Shown here: one piece after another, positions 31,963 through 41,136 of the stretch
How positions within the stretch are numbered: the first letter of the stretch is position 1
Layout of the letters: each line of letters opens with the position of its first letter
NCBI RefSeq assembly: GCF_001441615.1
Contig: NZ_LAXJ01000008.1
Span: 211,279-275,278, forward strand
Direction of reading: 5' to 3'
Length of the DNA: 64,000 bases
Origin: Roseovarius atlanticus
GTDB lineage: Bacteria > Pseudomonadota > Alphaproteobacteria > Rhodobacterales > Rhodobacteraceae
Program-made: the position numbers and the translations under genes
Notes under the pieces: generated by a model
Databases searched by the model: none
The model's input: only the letters and a program-made list of their open reading frames with translations
What the model was told of the DNA's origin: nothing

Positions 31963-32253
31963 TCAGCCCGCGACGACGTCGGCCGCGATGCGCAATTCGC
32001 GCAGAGGGCGTACGCGGCGGATGGCTTCCTCGTAGACGGGATGCGCCTTGTAGGCCGCAAGATCCGCCTCGGTCTCGAACTCGACATACACCACGAAATC
32101 GACCTCGGTTCCGGTCAGGGTGTCGGCATGAAGGTTCTCTCCGACCTCGAAATGGGTCGAGTAGGGGATGGTTCCCAGCGTTTCGAGACCGGCGCGAATC
32201 TCGGGCAGGTCCTTGGGGTCGCGGGCGGTGAAAAAGACGATGTGGCGGATCAT
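31963..32253 (-). CDS. Dabb (stress-responsive A/B barrel) protein
   Basis: 96 residues; starts [13 protein letters not shown] and has the ferredoxin-like dimeric alpha-beta barrel pattern of Dabb proteins, with HFEVGENLH and DFVVYVEFETEADLAAY. Its ATG overlaps the hisE stop (ATGA), so it is the last gene of the hisF-hisE unit. The family includes stress proteins and polyketide cyclases; no specific role. Confidence 0.85.
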   Translation of the reverse strand: MIRHIVFFTARDPKDLPEIRAGLETLGTIPYSTHFEVGENLHADTLTGTEVDFVVYVEFETEADLAAYKAHPVYEEAIRRVRPLRELRIAADVVAG

Positions 32254-32557
32254 TCGGAGCGGGACGCCTTTTCTGCGAGGCCGGAGCGCGACTGGCGGGC
32301 GGCAAGTTCGGTCATGACGTCGGCAACGGACACGCCGCGGCTGTGCAGCATGACGAGCAGGTGAAAGAGCACATCGGCGGCCTCGGAGGTGAGGCCTTGC
32401 GCGTCGCCCTTCACGGCCTCGATCAACGCCTCGATGGCCTCTTCCCCGAACTTCTCGGCCACCTTCTCGGGGCCCTTGGACAAGAGTTTGGCGGTCCAGC
32501 TGTCCTCGGGCGCGGCGCTGGCGCGGGCGGCGACGATCTGTTCCAGCTCTTCGAGGG

Positions 32558-32561
<4 letters not shown>
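32250..32561 (-). CDS. hisE: Phosphoribosyl-ATP diphosphatase
   Basis: Second step of histidine synthesis: PR-ATP to PR-AMP plus PPi. 103 residues, an all-helical MazG-like fold with the conserved [21 protein letters not shown] metal/substrate region and [13 protein letters not shown]. Start overlaps the hisF stop (ATGA) and its stop overlaps the Dabb start, a tightly packed unit. Monofunctional form, with hisI elsewhere. Confidence 0.95.
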
Positions 32562-33322
<761 letters not shown>

Positions 33323-33493
33323 GGGCCGTCCTTTCGCGCCTGCCTTCTAGCGCGGGCGGCGGGCGGTGCCAATGGGGCTTTGGCCGCACGCCCGGTCGGA
33401 CCGTGATTTTTGAACGCTTGCGGGGGGATGGGCGACGGACAGGTGTCGGCGCGGTTCTGCGCCTTAATCCAAGCCATCCGAAAGGACTAAGCC

Positions 33494-34186
33494 ATGATGT
33501 CTTTCAAATCCACCCTCGCCATGCTGTCGCTGGCCATGACCGCCGCTGTCGCCGCGCCGGCCGCGCCTGCCAAGGCCGAGACCATCACCTGCCCGCACAG
33601 CCAGATCCGCCGCGAGGTGACCACGGCCCTGCCCGGGGGCTGGTGGAACACGCCGATCGTCAACTCGCTGACCGAGGCGCGGGTCACCAATATCGGCGGA
33701 CGTGCCGCGTTGCTGTGCCTGTATGGCCCGGCGGGGTCGATCCAGCGTTATGCGCCCGACGGTGCGACCTGCCGGGTGAGCGGGCGGCAATTCGAGTGTA
33801 ATCGTGGCTCGGCCTCGGGCGCGGGAGCGCGGACCTTCTCGACCGGGCCGCTGGAGATCCCGCAGACCTGGACCGCGGATCTTGACCGAGGGGCGGTGGG
33901 CCGCGGCAGTGGCGTGGACATCTGGTTCCAGGCCGAGACGGCGGAGCTTTTGTACCTTGCGCCGCGCAATGGCGCGCAGCTGGGCGTGGGGGACCGGCGC
34001 AACCGGGGCTTTGACGGCTGCCGGGGGGCGCGTTTCAGTGCGAACCGGGTGTCGCTGCGCGATATTCCGGTGGGGTCCTACATCTGCGCCAAGACCAACG
34101 AAGGACGGATCAGCCAGTTTCGGGTGAACGCGGTGTCGGGCGGATCGCCGAAGACACTGTCGCTGGGCTACACGACCTGGCAGTAG
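33494..34186 (+). CDS. Secreted hypothetical protein
   Basis: Signal peptide MMSFKSTLAMLSLAMTAAVA to about residue 28 (PAKAE), then a 200-residue periplasmic or extracellular domain with six Cys likely in disulfides (TCPHS, LLCLYG, TCRVSG, FECNRG, DGCRG and YICAK). No family recognised. AAAGGA precedes the start. Sits between hisF and hisA on the opposite strand, followed by a terminator-like hairpin. Confidence 0.72.
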   Translation: MMSFKSTLAMLSLAMTAAVAAPAAPAKAETITCPHSQIRREVTTALPGGWWNTPIVNSLTEARVTNIGGRAALLCLYGPAGSIQRYAPDGATCRVSGRQFECNRGSASGAGARTFSTGPLEIPQTWTADLDRGAVGRGSGVDIWFQAETAELLYLAPRNGAQLGVGDRRNRGFDGCRGARFSANRVSLRDIPVGSYICAKTNEGRISQFRVNAVSGGSPKTLSLGYTTWQ

Positions 34187-34207
34187 GCACGCCGATAGGA
34201 AAGCCTG

Positions 34208-34231
34208 CACCCGGCGGTTTGCCGGGTGTTT
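34208..34231 (+). terminator. Terminator-like hairpin
   Basis: Eight-base stem CACCCGGC/GCCGGGTG, loop GGTTT, then TTTG. Follows the secreted protein gene by 21 bases; the T-run is short. Confidence 0.55.
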
Positions 34232-34348
34232 GCTTGCGTGAGGGTGGAGCCCCGGCAGGATCGGGCCGATCACGCGAATATCGGTTTCCATGGCGCACCG
34301 ACGGCTTACCTAAGTTTATGGAACAGACTCTTGCAGGAGATATTCGCG

Positions 34349-34801
34349 ATGAAACGATTTCTGACAGTTGCCGCGCTGACCATTCTGGCCAGCCCAGCCT
34401 TGGCCGATGACGACCTGATGAAGGTGCAGGCCAGCGGGGACGTGGCCAGCACGATGGACGCGCTGGAAGCGGCGGTTGAAGGCGCGGGCGCCACGATCTT
34501 TGCCCGTGTGGATCACGCCGCCGGTGCCGAGGGCGCAGGCATGGAGCTTGCCCCGTCTCAGGTTCTGATTTTCGGCAACCCCAAGCTGGGCACGCCCGCG
34601 ATGCAGGCCGATCCGCTGGCGGGGCTGTATCTGCCGATGAAGGTCCTCGTCTACGAGGATGCGGATGGGCAGGCCTGGCTGGTCTACGAGGATCCCGAAG
34701 AGATGTTCGATGAACTCGACGGGATCGACGACGACGCGGAATACATCCAGCAGATGACCGGCGCGCTTGGCAAGCTTACCAAGAAGGCGGCGGGCGGCTG
34801 A
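34349..34801 (+). CDS. Secreted DUF302 protein
   Basis: 150 residues with a signal peptide (MKRFLTVAALTILASPALAD) and one DUF302 domain, recognised by QVLIFGNPKLGTPAMQADP and LPMKVLVYEDADGQAWLVYEDP. DUF302 proteins are of unknown function, often copper- or redox-linked by context only. Start at 34349 follows AGGAGAT. Convergent with hisA; a weak hairpin (34810-34829) lies between. Confidence 0.85.
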   Translation: MKRFLTVAALTILASPALADDDLMKVQASGDVASTMDALEAAVEGAGATIFARVDHAAGAEGAGMELAPSQVLIFGNPKLGTPAMQADPLAGLYLPMKVLVYEDADGQAWLVYEDPEEMFDELDGIDDDAEYIQQMTGALGKLTKKAAGG

Positions 34802-34809
34802 CCCGCTTA

Positions 34810-34829
34810 TCCCGCGCTTGCGTGCGGGA
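34810..34829. terminator. Weak hairpin between convergent genes
   Basis: TCCCGCGC and GTGCGGGA (one G-U) around a 4-base loop, with CTTTC after it. May end the DUF302 transcript. Confidence 0.4.
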
Positions 34830-34835
34830 CTTTCG

Positions 34836-35558
34836 TCAGGCGGCGAGGGCGCGCAGGGCCTCTTTCAGGTCGAGCGCGCCGTCATAGAGCGCCCGGCCCG
34901 AGATGGCGCCGTTGAGGGGCGCACCGCAATCCCTCAGCGCAATGAGGTCTTCGAGCGATGACACGCCGCCCGAGGCGATGACCGGTATCGAGACGGCGTT
35001 GGCGAGTGCTGCCGTCGCCTCGATATTCGGGCCCTGCATGGCGCCGTCGCGGTTGATGTCGGTGTAGATGATGGCGGCGACGCCCGCGTCCTCGAAACTG
35101 CGGGCAAGGTCGGTGACCATGACGTCGGTTTCTTCGGCCCAGCCCTTGGTGGCCACGCGGCCGTTGCGGGCGTCGATGCCCACGGCGACCTGGCCGGGGA
35201 ACGTCTTGGCGGCCTCGCGCACGAGCGCCGGATTTTCGACCGCCACGGTGCCGAGGATGACGCGGGCGAGGCCCTTGCCAAGCCAGCGCTCTATCGTGGC
35301 CATGTCGCGGATGCCGCCGCCAAGCTGGGCAGGGACCCGTGTGCGTTCCAGGATCGCCTCGACCGGGGCGGCATTGACCGGCTCGCCGGCGAAGGCGCCA
35401 TTGAGATCGACAAGGTGCAGCCATTCGCAGCCGGCAGTCACGAACTCCATCGCCTGCGCCGCCGGGTCGTCGTTGAACACCGTGGCTTTCTCCATTTCGC
35501 CCTTGAACAGGCGCACGGCCTGGCCGTCCTTGAGGTCGATGGCGGGGTAGAGGATCAT
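34836..35558 (-). CDS. hisA: ProFAR isomerase
   Basis: TIM-barrel isomerase of histidine synthesis, paralogous to HisF. Catalytic Asp in [13 protein letters not shown] (D8 region) and a second in [12 protein letters not shown] (D129 region); phosphate loops LGGGIRD and SGGVSSL are intact. 240 residues. Stands alone between opposite-strand genes, so it needs its own promoter upstream of 35558. Confidence 0.97.
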   Translation of the reverse strand: MILYPAIDLKDGQAVRLFKGEMEKATVFNDDPAAQAMEFVTAGCEWLHLVDLNGAFAGEPVNAAPVEAILERTRVPAQLGGGIRDMATIERWLGKGLARVILGTVAVENPALVREAAKTFPGQVAVGIDARNGRVATKGWAEETDVMVTDLARSFEDAGVAAIIYTDINRDGAMQGPNIEATAALANAVSIPVIASGGVSSLEDLIALRDCGAPLNGAISGRALYDGALDLKEALRALAA

Positions 35559-35695
35559 GGGCGGTCATCCGGTCTGAAAGGTCTGCCGCGATGTGCCATG
35601 ACGGGACGGCATTTGCAACGCGACGTGGCGTCAGGCTTGATCGCGGCGGGGTCGGGGCCGCAGAGTGCGTGCCATCACTGCGGGAGGAGATACGC

Positions 35696-36088
35696 ATGAG
35701 AACGATGACACTGGCCTTCGTGGCCACCCTGATGAGCGCCGGCGTGGCCTTTGCCGCCGATCCGCTGGAAGGCTACTGGCGCACCGCCAAGGACGACAAC
35801 GGCCACTCCGGGCTGGTCCACGTCAAGCCCTGCGGCGCGCAGCTTTGTGGCACGCTGGTGAAGGCCTATGATGCCAACGGCAACGAGATCCAGAGCGACA
35901 ACCTGGGCCGCAACATCATTTCCGCGACCGTGCCCAAGGGCAACGGCAGCTATACCGGCAAGGTCTATAGTCCCGACCGTGGCAAGACCTATAATTCCCG
36001 GCTTCAGATGAGCGGCAACGCCCTGAAAGTGTCGGGCTGCGTTCTGGGCATCTGCCGCGACGGCGGCACATGGTCGAAGGTGAAATAA
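35696..36088 (+). CDS. Secreted DUF2147 protein, copy 1
   Basis: 130 residues with a signal peptide (MRTMTLAFVATLMSAGVAFA) and a DUF2147 domain (EGYWRTAKDDNGHSG, CGAQLCGTLVKAYDANGNE, GTWSKVK at the end). Two Cys pairs likely form disulfides in the periplasm. Start follows GGAGGAG. Tandem with a second copy 99 bases downstream; the two differ in sequence but keep the Cys positions and the GTW/NWTRI ends. The family often holds small exported beta-barrel-like domains of unknown use. Confidence 0.85.
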   Translation: MRTMTLAFVATLMSAGVAFAADPLEGYWRTAKDDNGHSGLVHVKPCGAQLCGTLVKAYDANGNEIQSDNLGRNIISATVPKGNGSYTGKVYSPDRGKTYNSRLQMSGNALKVSGCVLGICRDGGTWSKVK

Positions 36089-36187
36089 GCCTTTTTCCGC
36101 TGATACGGAAACGTGAGTGAACGAATTGGACGGGCCGCACGTCTAACCTGTAATATGTTGAAATCAGGTAAGAAGGAGGCCCGGCCA

Positions 36188-36571
36188 ATGCGTTTGGCGA
36201 TATCCTGTGCAATTATTCTTGGACTGACCGGGGCGGCGATGGCCGATCCGGCGACAGGCACGTGGCAGACCGAGCCCGACAAGAAGGGTATCATTGCCTA
36301 TGTGAACGTCTATGACTGTGGCGATGCCGTCTGCGGCGAGATCACCCGCACGTTCAATTCGCAAGGCCAAGAGATCAAGGCGGCGAGCCTGGGTCACACG
36401 GTGATCCGCAACGCCACGCCCACCGGCAACGGCAAGTATGAAGGCCGCGCGTGGATCCCCGCGCATCAGCGGGAATACCCGGCGGGCATGACACTGCGCG
36501 GCGACCGTATGACGGTGCGGGGCTGCATGGGGCCGATCTGCATGTCGCAGAACTGGACCCGGATCCAATAA
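36188..36571 (+). CDS. Secreted DUF2147 protein, copy 2
   Basis: 127 residues, signal peptide MRLAISCAIILGLTGAAMAD, then DUF2147 (GTWQTEPDKKGIIAYV, CGDAVCGEITRTFNSQGQE, CMGPICMSQNWTRI). AAGGAGG lies before the start at 36188; the frame extends to 36113 without one. A paralogue of the previous gene by tandem duplication, now well diverged. Convergent with hisH, three bases between stops. Confidence 0.85.
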   Translation: MRLAISCAIILGLTGAAMADPATGTWQTEPDKKGIIAYVNVYDCGDAVCGEITRTFNSQGQEIKAASLGHTVIRNATPTGNGKYEGRAWIPAHQREYPAGMTLRGDRMTVRGCMGPICMSQNWTRIQ

Positions 36572-36574
36572 GGC

Positions 36575-37213
36575 TCAGGGCGCCCAGGTCAGGAAATTCC
36601 GGATGATGCGCAGGCCGGTGGCCTGGCTTTTCTCGGGATGGAACTGGGTGCCGACGATGGTGTCGCGGCCCACGACGGCGGTGACAGCACCACCATACTC
36701 GACGTGAGCGATGCGCTGGGCGTGGTCGGACACCTCGAAATGGTAGGAATGGACAAAATAGGCGTGATCGCCGGTCTTGATCCCGTCTAGGACGGGGTGG
36801 GGCGTGTCGATCACCAAGTCGTTCCAGCCCATGTGCGGCACCTTCATCGACGGATCGGAGGGGGCAATCGGCGCGACGGTGCCAGCAATCCAGTCGAACC
36901 CGTCGGTCTCTGAATATTCCAGCCCGCGCGTCGCCAGCATCTGCATCCCGATGCAAATACCCATAAAGGGGCGGCCCCCAGTCAGCACAGCTTCTTCGAT
37001 TGCCTCGAAAAGCCCGCGATGGTCGTAGAGTTCCTTGCGACAGGCGGGGAAGGCCCCGTCGCCGGGCAGCACGACGCGGCTGGCGCCGCGCACGGTGTCG
37101 GGATCGGAGGTGACCACGACCTTGTCCGCGCCGACCTCGGCCGCCATGCGCTGAAACGCCTTTTCGGCCGAGTGCAGGTTGCCGGACTCGTAATCGACGA
37201 TAACGGTGGTCAT
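36575..37213 (-). CDS. hisH: Imidazole glycerol phosphate synthase, glutaminase subunit
   Basis: Class I glutamine amidotransferase that feeds ammonia to HisF. Nucleophile Cys in GICIGMQML, catalytic His and Glu in GTQFHPEKSQ. 212 residues from the ATG at 37213 (MTTVIVDYESGNL); a longer frame to 37249 adds an arginine-rich stretch. Four bases after the hisB stop in the same direction. Confidence 0.96.
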   Translation of the reverse strand: MTTVIVDYESGNLHSAEKAFQRMAAEVGADKVVVTSDPDTVRGASRVVLPGDGAFPACRKELYDHRGLFEAIEEAVLTGGRPFMGICIGMQMLATRGLEYSETDGFDWIAGTVAPIAPSDPSMKVPHMGWNDLVIDTPHPVLDGIKTGDHAYFVHSYHFEVSDHAQRIAHVEYGGAVTAVVGRDTIVGTQFHPEKSQATGLRIIRNFLTWAP

Positions 37214-37217
37214 GGCG

Positions 37218-37805
37218 TCAGAGCGTGCCCTTGGTCGAGGGGATGGCATCGGCCTTGCGCGGGTCGATTTCCAGCGCGTCGCGCAGGGCGCGGGCGACGG
37301 ATTTGAACGCGGCTTCGGCGATGTGGTGACTGTTGATCCCGTGCAGCGCGTCCACGTGCAGGGTCAGCCCGCCATGGGTGCTGAACGCCTGGAAGAACTC
37401 GCGCACAAGCTCGGTGTCGAAGGTCTTGATCTGGGCGGTCGGCATGGCGACGTTCCACACAAGGTAGGGACGGCCCGAGATGTCCAGCGCGGCGCGCACC
37501 AGCGCGTCGTCCATCGGCAGAAGGCAGGCACCATAGCGGCGGATGCCCTTTTTGTCGCCCACGGCCTGTGCCAGGGCCTGTCCGAGCGCGATGCCCACAT
37601 CCTCGACCGTGTGGTGATCGTCGATGTGCAGATCGCCCTCGCATCGGATTTCCATGTCGATCAGCGCGTGGCGGGCCAGTTGATCCAGCATGTGGTCGAA
37701 AAAGCCCACTCCGGTCCGGTTGTCATAGGTGCCGGTGCCGTCCAGGTCGATCTTGACGGAGATATCGGTTTCCGCAGTCTTGCGGGTGATGGTGGCGCTG
37801 CGCAT
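37218..37805 (-). CDS. hisB: Imidazoleglycerol-phosphate dehydratase
   Basis: Removes water from IGP, sixth step of histidine synthesis. Manganese motifs [18 protein letters not shown] region ([14 protein letters not shown]) and the later [13 protein letters not shown] with the double His; [14 protein letters not shown] near the N terminus. 195 residues, monofunctional form (no phosphatase domain). First gene of the hisB-hisH pair. Confidence 0.97.
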   Translation of the reverse strand: MRSATITRKTAETDISVKIDLDGTGTYDNRTGVGFFDHMLDQLARHALIDMEIRCEGDLHIDDHHTVEDVGIALGQALAQAVGDKKGIRRYGACLLPMDDALVRAALDISGRPYLVWNVAMPTAQIKTFDTELVREFFQAFSTHGGLTLHVDALHGINSHHIAEAAFKSVARALRDALEIDPRKADAIPSTKGTL

Positions 37806-37950
37806 GGGGTGCGTCCCTGAGTGTTTGCCGCGCCGTTATAGGCGGCGTGGGCAGGCGCGCCAAGGGGGGCGGTGCCGTCCTGCGGGACCTGTAGCGGATT
37901 GGCCATTTGCGGGCGCTGTCATCAAGCCACGCAGCGCGGGGCCACTCCTG

Positions 37951-39369
37951 TCACTGAAAGTCGTAGAGCATCTGGCCGCCCAGCAATATGGATTGTCCCG
38001 GGATGATCCCGTGCCGATCGCACAGCCGGTTCTGCCGCAACATCACGTCGCGTGCGAGATCGAGGCGGGTTTCAAGCCCGCCCATGCGTTCTGCCAGGTC
38101 CAGTGCCGCGTTTATCTCGCTCCGTTGCACGTGGCCTTCCAGCGCGAGGGCGAGATCGTCGTCCGTCAGTGGTTCATCTTGGAATTGCCCACCCGCCCGG
38201 ACCATCGACCAGATCGACACGGCGCGCGGCCAGTCGAAGCCTTGGCCCAGGCTTGCGGGTTTTTCGGGCGGGTCGGCGACCTCTTCGAGCAGCCACGGGC
38301 CGGCGACCTCGGCAGCGGTTGCCATTTCAAGGACTTGAAGCGCGCGGCCGGCGTAATGGCGATGGTCCGCGCGTTGATCGAAAGCGCGAAGGATGTTCTC
38401 GGTGGCCTCGGTACCCAGAGCCTCTTTCATCGCGGACAGGATGAAGACCCAGGCTTCCTCGGGTCGGCGCTGGGGGTTGATGTCGCCATTCTGGATGGCT
38501 GCCAGAAAGCGTTCACTGACATAGGCCATCTCGGTCTCGCGCCCGCTTTGGTTCAGGCTGATGCCCAGGATCTGCGTCCCCGCTTCGGCGAGGCCTGCCT
38601 TCATCGTCACGAAGAGGCGCTGGCGCTGAAGGCGTTGGTCCATGCCAGCGGGTTTGTCCGGGTCCGACATGGCGATGGCCCGCACCAGCGCGGCGCTGCC
38701 GTTCGAGTTCATCATGAGCGGGCCGGCAATGCGCAAGGTTCTGAAATTGGTGGTGCGCGCCCTGTCCCAAAAATCCTCGTAGGCGCCTTCGGGCATCAAG
38801 GCGTAAAGCGATGCGGCAACGACGAGGTGCCCGTCGGCTTCGGCCCGGCGCGCGATGTCTTGCAGCACTTCGACAGGTTGATCGGTCAGTAGAGCGTGAA
38901 GGTTGGTGCCATAAAACCAGGTGCGATTGAATTTGTCGGCGCGGGCCGGATCGGCCTGGATTTTCTGAACGAGGTCGAAATAGGTTTCGCCGTTGTCGAG
39001 CAGAAGGATCGCCCGTTGAACCGGCCAGAATGCGGAGATCAGGACGTCACGGGGGTCTGCGCCCCACATCTGCGTGCCTTCAGGCCCCAGCTCGGTGATG
39101 CGTTGCGCCAGGAACAGCTCTTCGGTGTTCGTGTAGGGCCTGCCAGCGGCCAGCGCATCGGCGATGTCTTCGGCAGTCATGGCGTCGTGGCGCAGCAGCA
39201 GGTAGGCGGCGTCTCCGCCCGTGTTGCGGCCCGACAATCCGGGCAGATCCGCACGCTTCTCGATCACGTCTCTGGCCATCTCGACGAGAAGGTCGCGATC
39301 GCATTGCATCTGTGCCATGGCCGATGACGCACTGAGCGCGACGACCGCGACACCCTGCCACAAGCGCAT
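37951..39369 (-). CDS. Secreted helical hypothetical protein
   Basis: 472 residues. Signal peptide MRLWQGVAVVALSASSAMAQ, then a long helical body (about 430 residues) with Leu/Ala repeats that may be solenoid-like; a CDRDLL near the start and DRHGIIP near the end carry the only Cys (CDRD and LCDRH). No family recognised. Probably periplasmic. Alone between hisB and tRNA-Gly. Confidence 0.75.
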   Translation of the reverse strand: MRLWQGVAVVALSASSAMAQMQCDRDLLVEMARDVIEKRADLPGLSGRNTGGDAAYLLLRHDAMTAEDIADALAAGRPYTNTEELFLAQRITELGPEGTQMWGADPRDVLISAFWPVQRAILLLDNGETYFDLVQKIQADPARADKFNRTWFYGTNLHALLTDQPVEVLQDIARRAEADGHLVVAASLYALMPEGAYEDFWDRARTTNFRTLRIAGPLMMNSNGSAALVRAIAMSDPDKPAGMDQRLQRQRLFVTMKAGLAEAGTQILGISLNQSGRETEMAYVSERFLAAIQNGDINPQRRPEEAWVFILSAMKEALGTEATENILRAFDQRADHRHYAGRALQVLEMATAAEVAGPWLLEEVADPPEKPASLGQGFDWPRAVSIWSMVRAGGQFQDEPLTDDDLALALEGHVQRSEINAALDLAERMGGLETRLDLARDVMLRQNRLCDRHGIIPGQSILLGGQMLYDFQ

Positions 39370-39702
39370 GAAAGACCTCCTGAGTCCTGTGTCCGATGCG
39401 CAGGATGCTCTGTGCGCGTCGCTTTGCAGATTACCAATGTCGAAGCGTTATGCCAGAGATGTTTGCTTTGCCTGTTCTGGCGGGACCGGCGGGCGGCAAG
39501 TGATGCGGGATCGACCGGACGAAAAGTGGTGGCGAGCCGCGCGTGGAGGCGCAGGACGACGGTGGAGATATTTTCGTTTGTCCGGTCGTCGCAAATGGCG
39601 TTTCGCGTTATGCGACATCCTGATCGGATGGTAACCACATGTCGACCGCACAGCACTTGGACCGGTGTTCTACCGGTCCAGTCGATCAACTTGGAGAGAA
39701 AT
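39370..39702. other. 333-bp gene-free stretch with a 9-bp hairpin
   Basis: No supportable gene. The only structure seen is a perfect 9-bp inverted repeat TGGACCGGT/ACCGGTCCA with 5-base loop at 39658-39680, 22 bases past the 3' end of tRNA-Gly on the minus strand. It lacks a T-run, so it may be a tRNA 3' processing or stabilising structure. The promoter of the secreted protein gene should lie near 39370-39450. Confidence 0.45.
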
Positions 39703-39777
39703 TGGAGCGGGCGATGAGATTCGAACTCACGACCCTTACCTTGGCAAGGTAATGCTCTACCCCTGAGCTACGCCCGC
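39703..39777 (-). tRNA. tRNA-Gly (GCC)
   Basis: Acceptor GCGGGCG/CGCCCGC, encoded CCA, anticodon loop CTTGCCAAG gives GCC, D-loop TAGCTCAGGGGTAGAGCA, T-arm GAGTTCGAATCTC. 75 bases. Confidence 0.97.
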
Positions 39778-39871
39778 GTCCTTGGGTGAGGCGGAGATAT
39801 AAAGTCTGACGCGGCCCTGCAAGGGAAAATCGCAAGCTGACCGGATTTTTTTCCGATCGGGACCGGTGCGG

Positions 39872-39920
39872 GCCAAATCCTTTGTGAAAGGATTTGGCGA
39901 AAGCTTTGAGAAAGCTTTTG
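39872..39920. repeat. Tandem pair of AT-rich palindromes
   Basis: GCCAAATCCTTT-GTG-AAAGGATTTGGC at 39872-39898 (12-bp arms) directly followed by CGAAAGCTTT-GAG-AAAGCTTTTG (39898-39920, one G-T pair). Same design as the pairs at 1166, 29809 and 46847, with different arm sequences. On the minus strand it lies 24 bases after the stop of the small membrane ORF. Confidence 0.8.
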
Positions 39921-39943
39921 CGGGGACGTCGAAATGGGCTGCG

Positions 39944-40078
39944 TCAGGACGAATAACGCAGGATCAGTTCTACATAGACGAGGGTCGAGGCGAGCAGCAG
40001 AAAGGCCAGAAACAGTACGCGCTTGCGCCGTGTGGGCGGGGTGGGGGCGTCAGGGTCCCGATCATGCAATCCGGTCAC
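39944..40078 (-). CDS. Small single-helix membrane protein (44 aa)
   Basis: GTG start at 40078 preceded by AAGGAG at good distance. Product: polar N terminus (TGLHDRDPDAPTPPTRRKR) then one membrane helix VLFLAFLLLASTLVYVELIL and the end RYSS. The positive-inside rule puts the N terminus in the cytoplasm. An ATG in this stretch is out of frame. No family known. Palindromes follow the stop. Confidence 0.6.
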   Translation of the reverse strand: MTGLHDRDPDAPTPPTRRKRVLFLAFLLLASTLVYVELILRYSS

Positions 40079-40208
40079 GTCACGTCTCCTTCAGTCGAGG
40101 GCGGCAATGGCAACAGGGTGCAACCGAAGTTAGTTCGATTGAAAAGGTGCAGCAAGCAAAACCGGCGCGTCCCTGCCAAGTGGCGGAAAATTGCCTTGAC
40201 GGCGGCGG

Positions 40209-41024
40209 CTAGTCGTAACAGGCGGCTTGGGACGGAGGCAGCGAGAAATCCTCGGTATGCACGACTATTCCCTCGGGCGTGAGCAGCAGGAGGCCGTAGG
40301 CGCCCGGCTCGTCGATCGACAGGCTGGGATCATGAAAGCCGAGCGCCATGGGCATCTGGTGGCAGGGGCTTTTGAAGATCGCGGTGGGGATATGATTGCC
40401 TGCGCCGGTGGCAAACCCGCCCTGGATCGTGCGGTGGATATGGCCGGCGACGATCTGGTGCACGGTGTCGTGGCCTTCCAGTCGCGCGGCCAACTGGCGG
40501 CGCGATTTAAGCCCGATCCAATCCATCCCGCCGAAGCCGGTCAGGATGGGCGGGTGGTGCATGAACAGGATGACCCGGCGGCGTCCGGCCCCGGCGATGG
40601 CGGCCTCCATCCAGTCGAGCCGCGCGTCGCACAGAAGTCCGCTGTGGGTGTCGTCGGCCTCTTCGTTGAGGGTGTCGAGCAGGATGAGCCGGGTGTCGTC
40701 GAGGTCGATCACGTCCTGCACGAAACCGTCGGGTGTTTGCGGCGTGTCGGGAAAGACGGCCTGAAAGGGGCCGCGGCGGTCATGGTTGCCCAGCATCAGC
40801 GAGACGGGGATGCTGGCCTTGGCCAGTGCGGCATGAAGACGTTCGTATTCAGGCGCGGTGCCGTGGTGCGTGAGGTCGCCGGTGATGACGATGCGGGCGG
40901 CGTCGGGGTGTTGTTCCTGGGCGTGGGCCAGACCTTGGGCAAACCGCTCGGCTGGGTCGAGGCCTATGATGGTCTCGCCTTCGGGAAGAAAGTGGATGTC
41001 GGTGAAGACGAGTATTTTCTGCAT
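40209..41024 (-). CDS. Metallophosphoesterase, cyclic-nucleotide phosphodiesterase (CpdA) type
   Basis: Class III phosphodiesterase with all five metal motifs: DIHF, GDLTHHG, GNHDRRG, HHPP and GHIHR. 271 residues, like the CpdA/GpdQ group that hydrolyses 3',5'-cAMP or glycerophosphodiesters. Starts MQKILVFTDIHF with no signal peptide, so cytoplasmic. Sits downstream of pyc with 112 bases between, same strand. Substrate by family only. Confidence 0.87.
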   Translation of the reverse strand: MQKILVFTDIHFLPEGETIIGLDPAERFAQGLAHAQEQHPDAARIVITGDLTHHGTAPEYERLHAALAKASIPVSLMLGNHDRRGPFQAVFPDTPQTPDGFVQDVIDLDDTRLILLDTLNEEADDTHSGLLCDARLDWMEAAIAGAGRRRVILFMHHPPILTGFGGMDWIGLKSRRQLAARLEGHDTVHQIVAGHIHRTIQGGFATGAGNHIPTAIFKSPCHQMPMALGFHDPSLSIDEPGAYGLLLLTPEGIVVHTEDFSLPPSQAACYD

Positions 41025-41136
41025 GAAGGCCCCGGTTCGGATCGGCGCAGCTTTGTCGGATTCGTTCGTTTTGGAAAGAGGGCTGTTGTGAAGGGCCGGG
41101 CGGGTCGCGGCGTACTACACAACCCGCCCGGTATGA

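Noticed and set aside
39866..40282. Plus-strand 138-codon frame
   Set aside because: Runs through the palindrome pair and opposite the small membrane ORF; no ribosome site or plausible composition.
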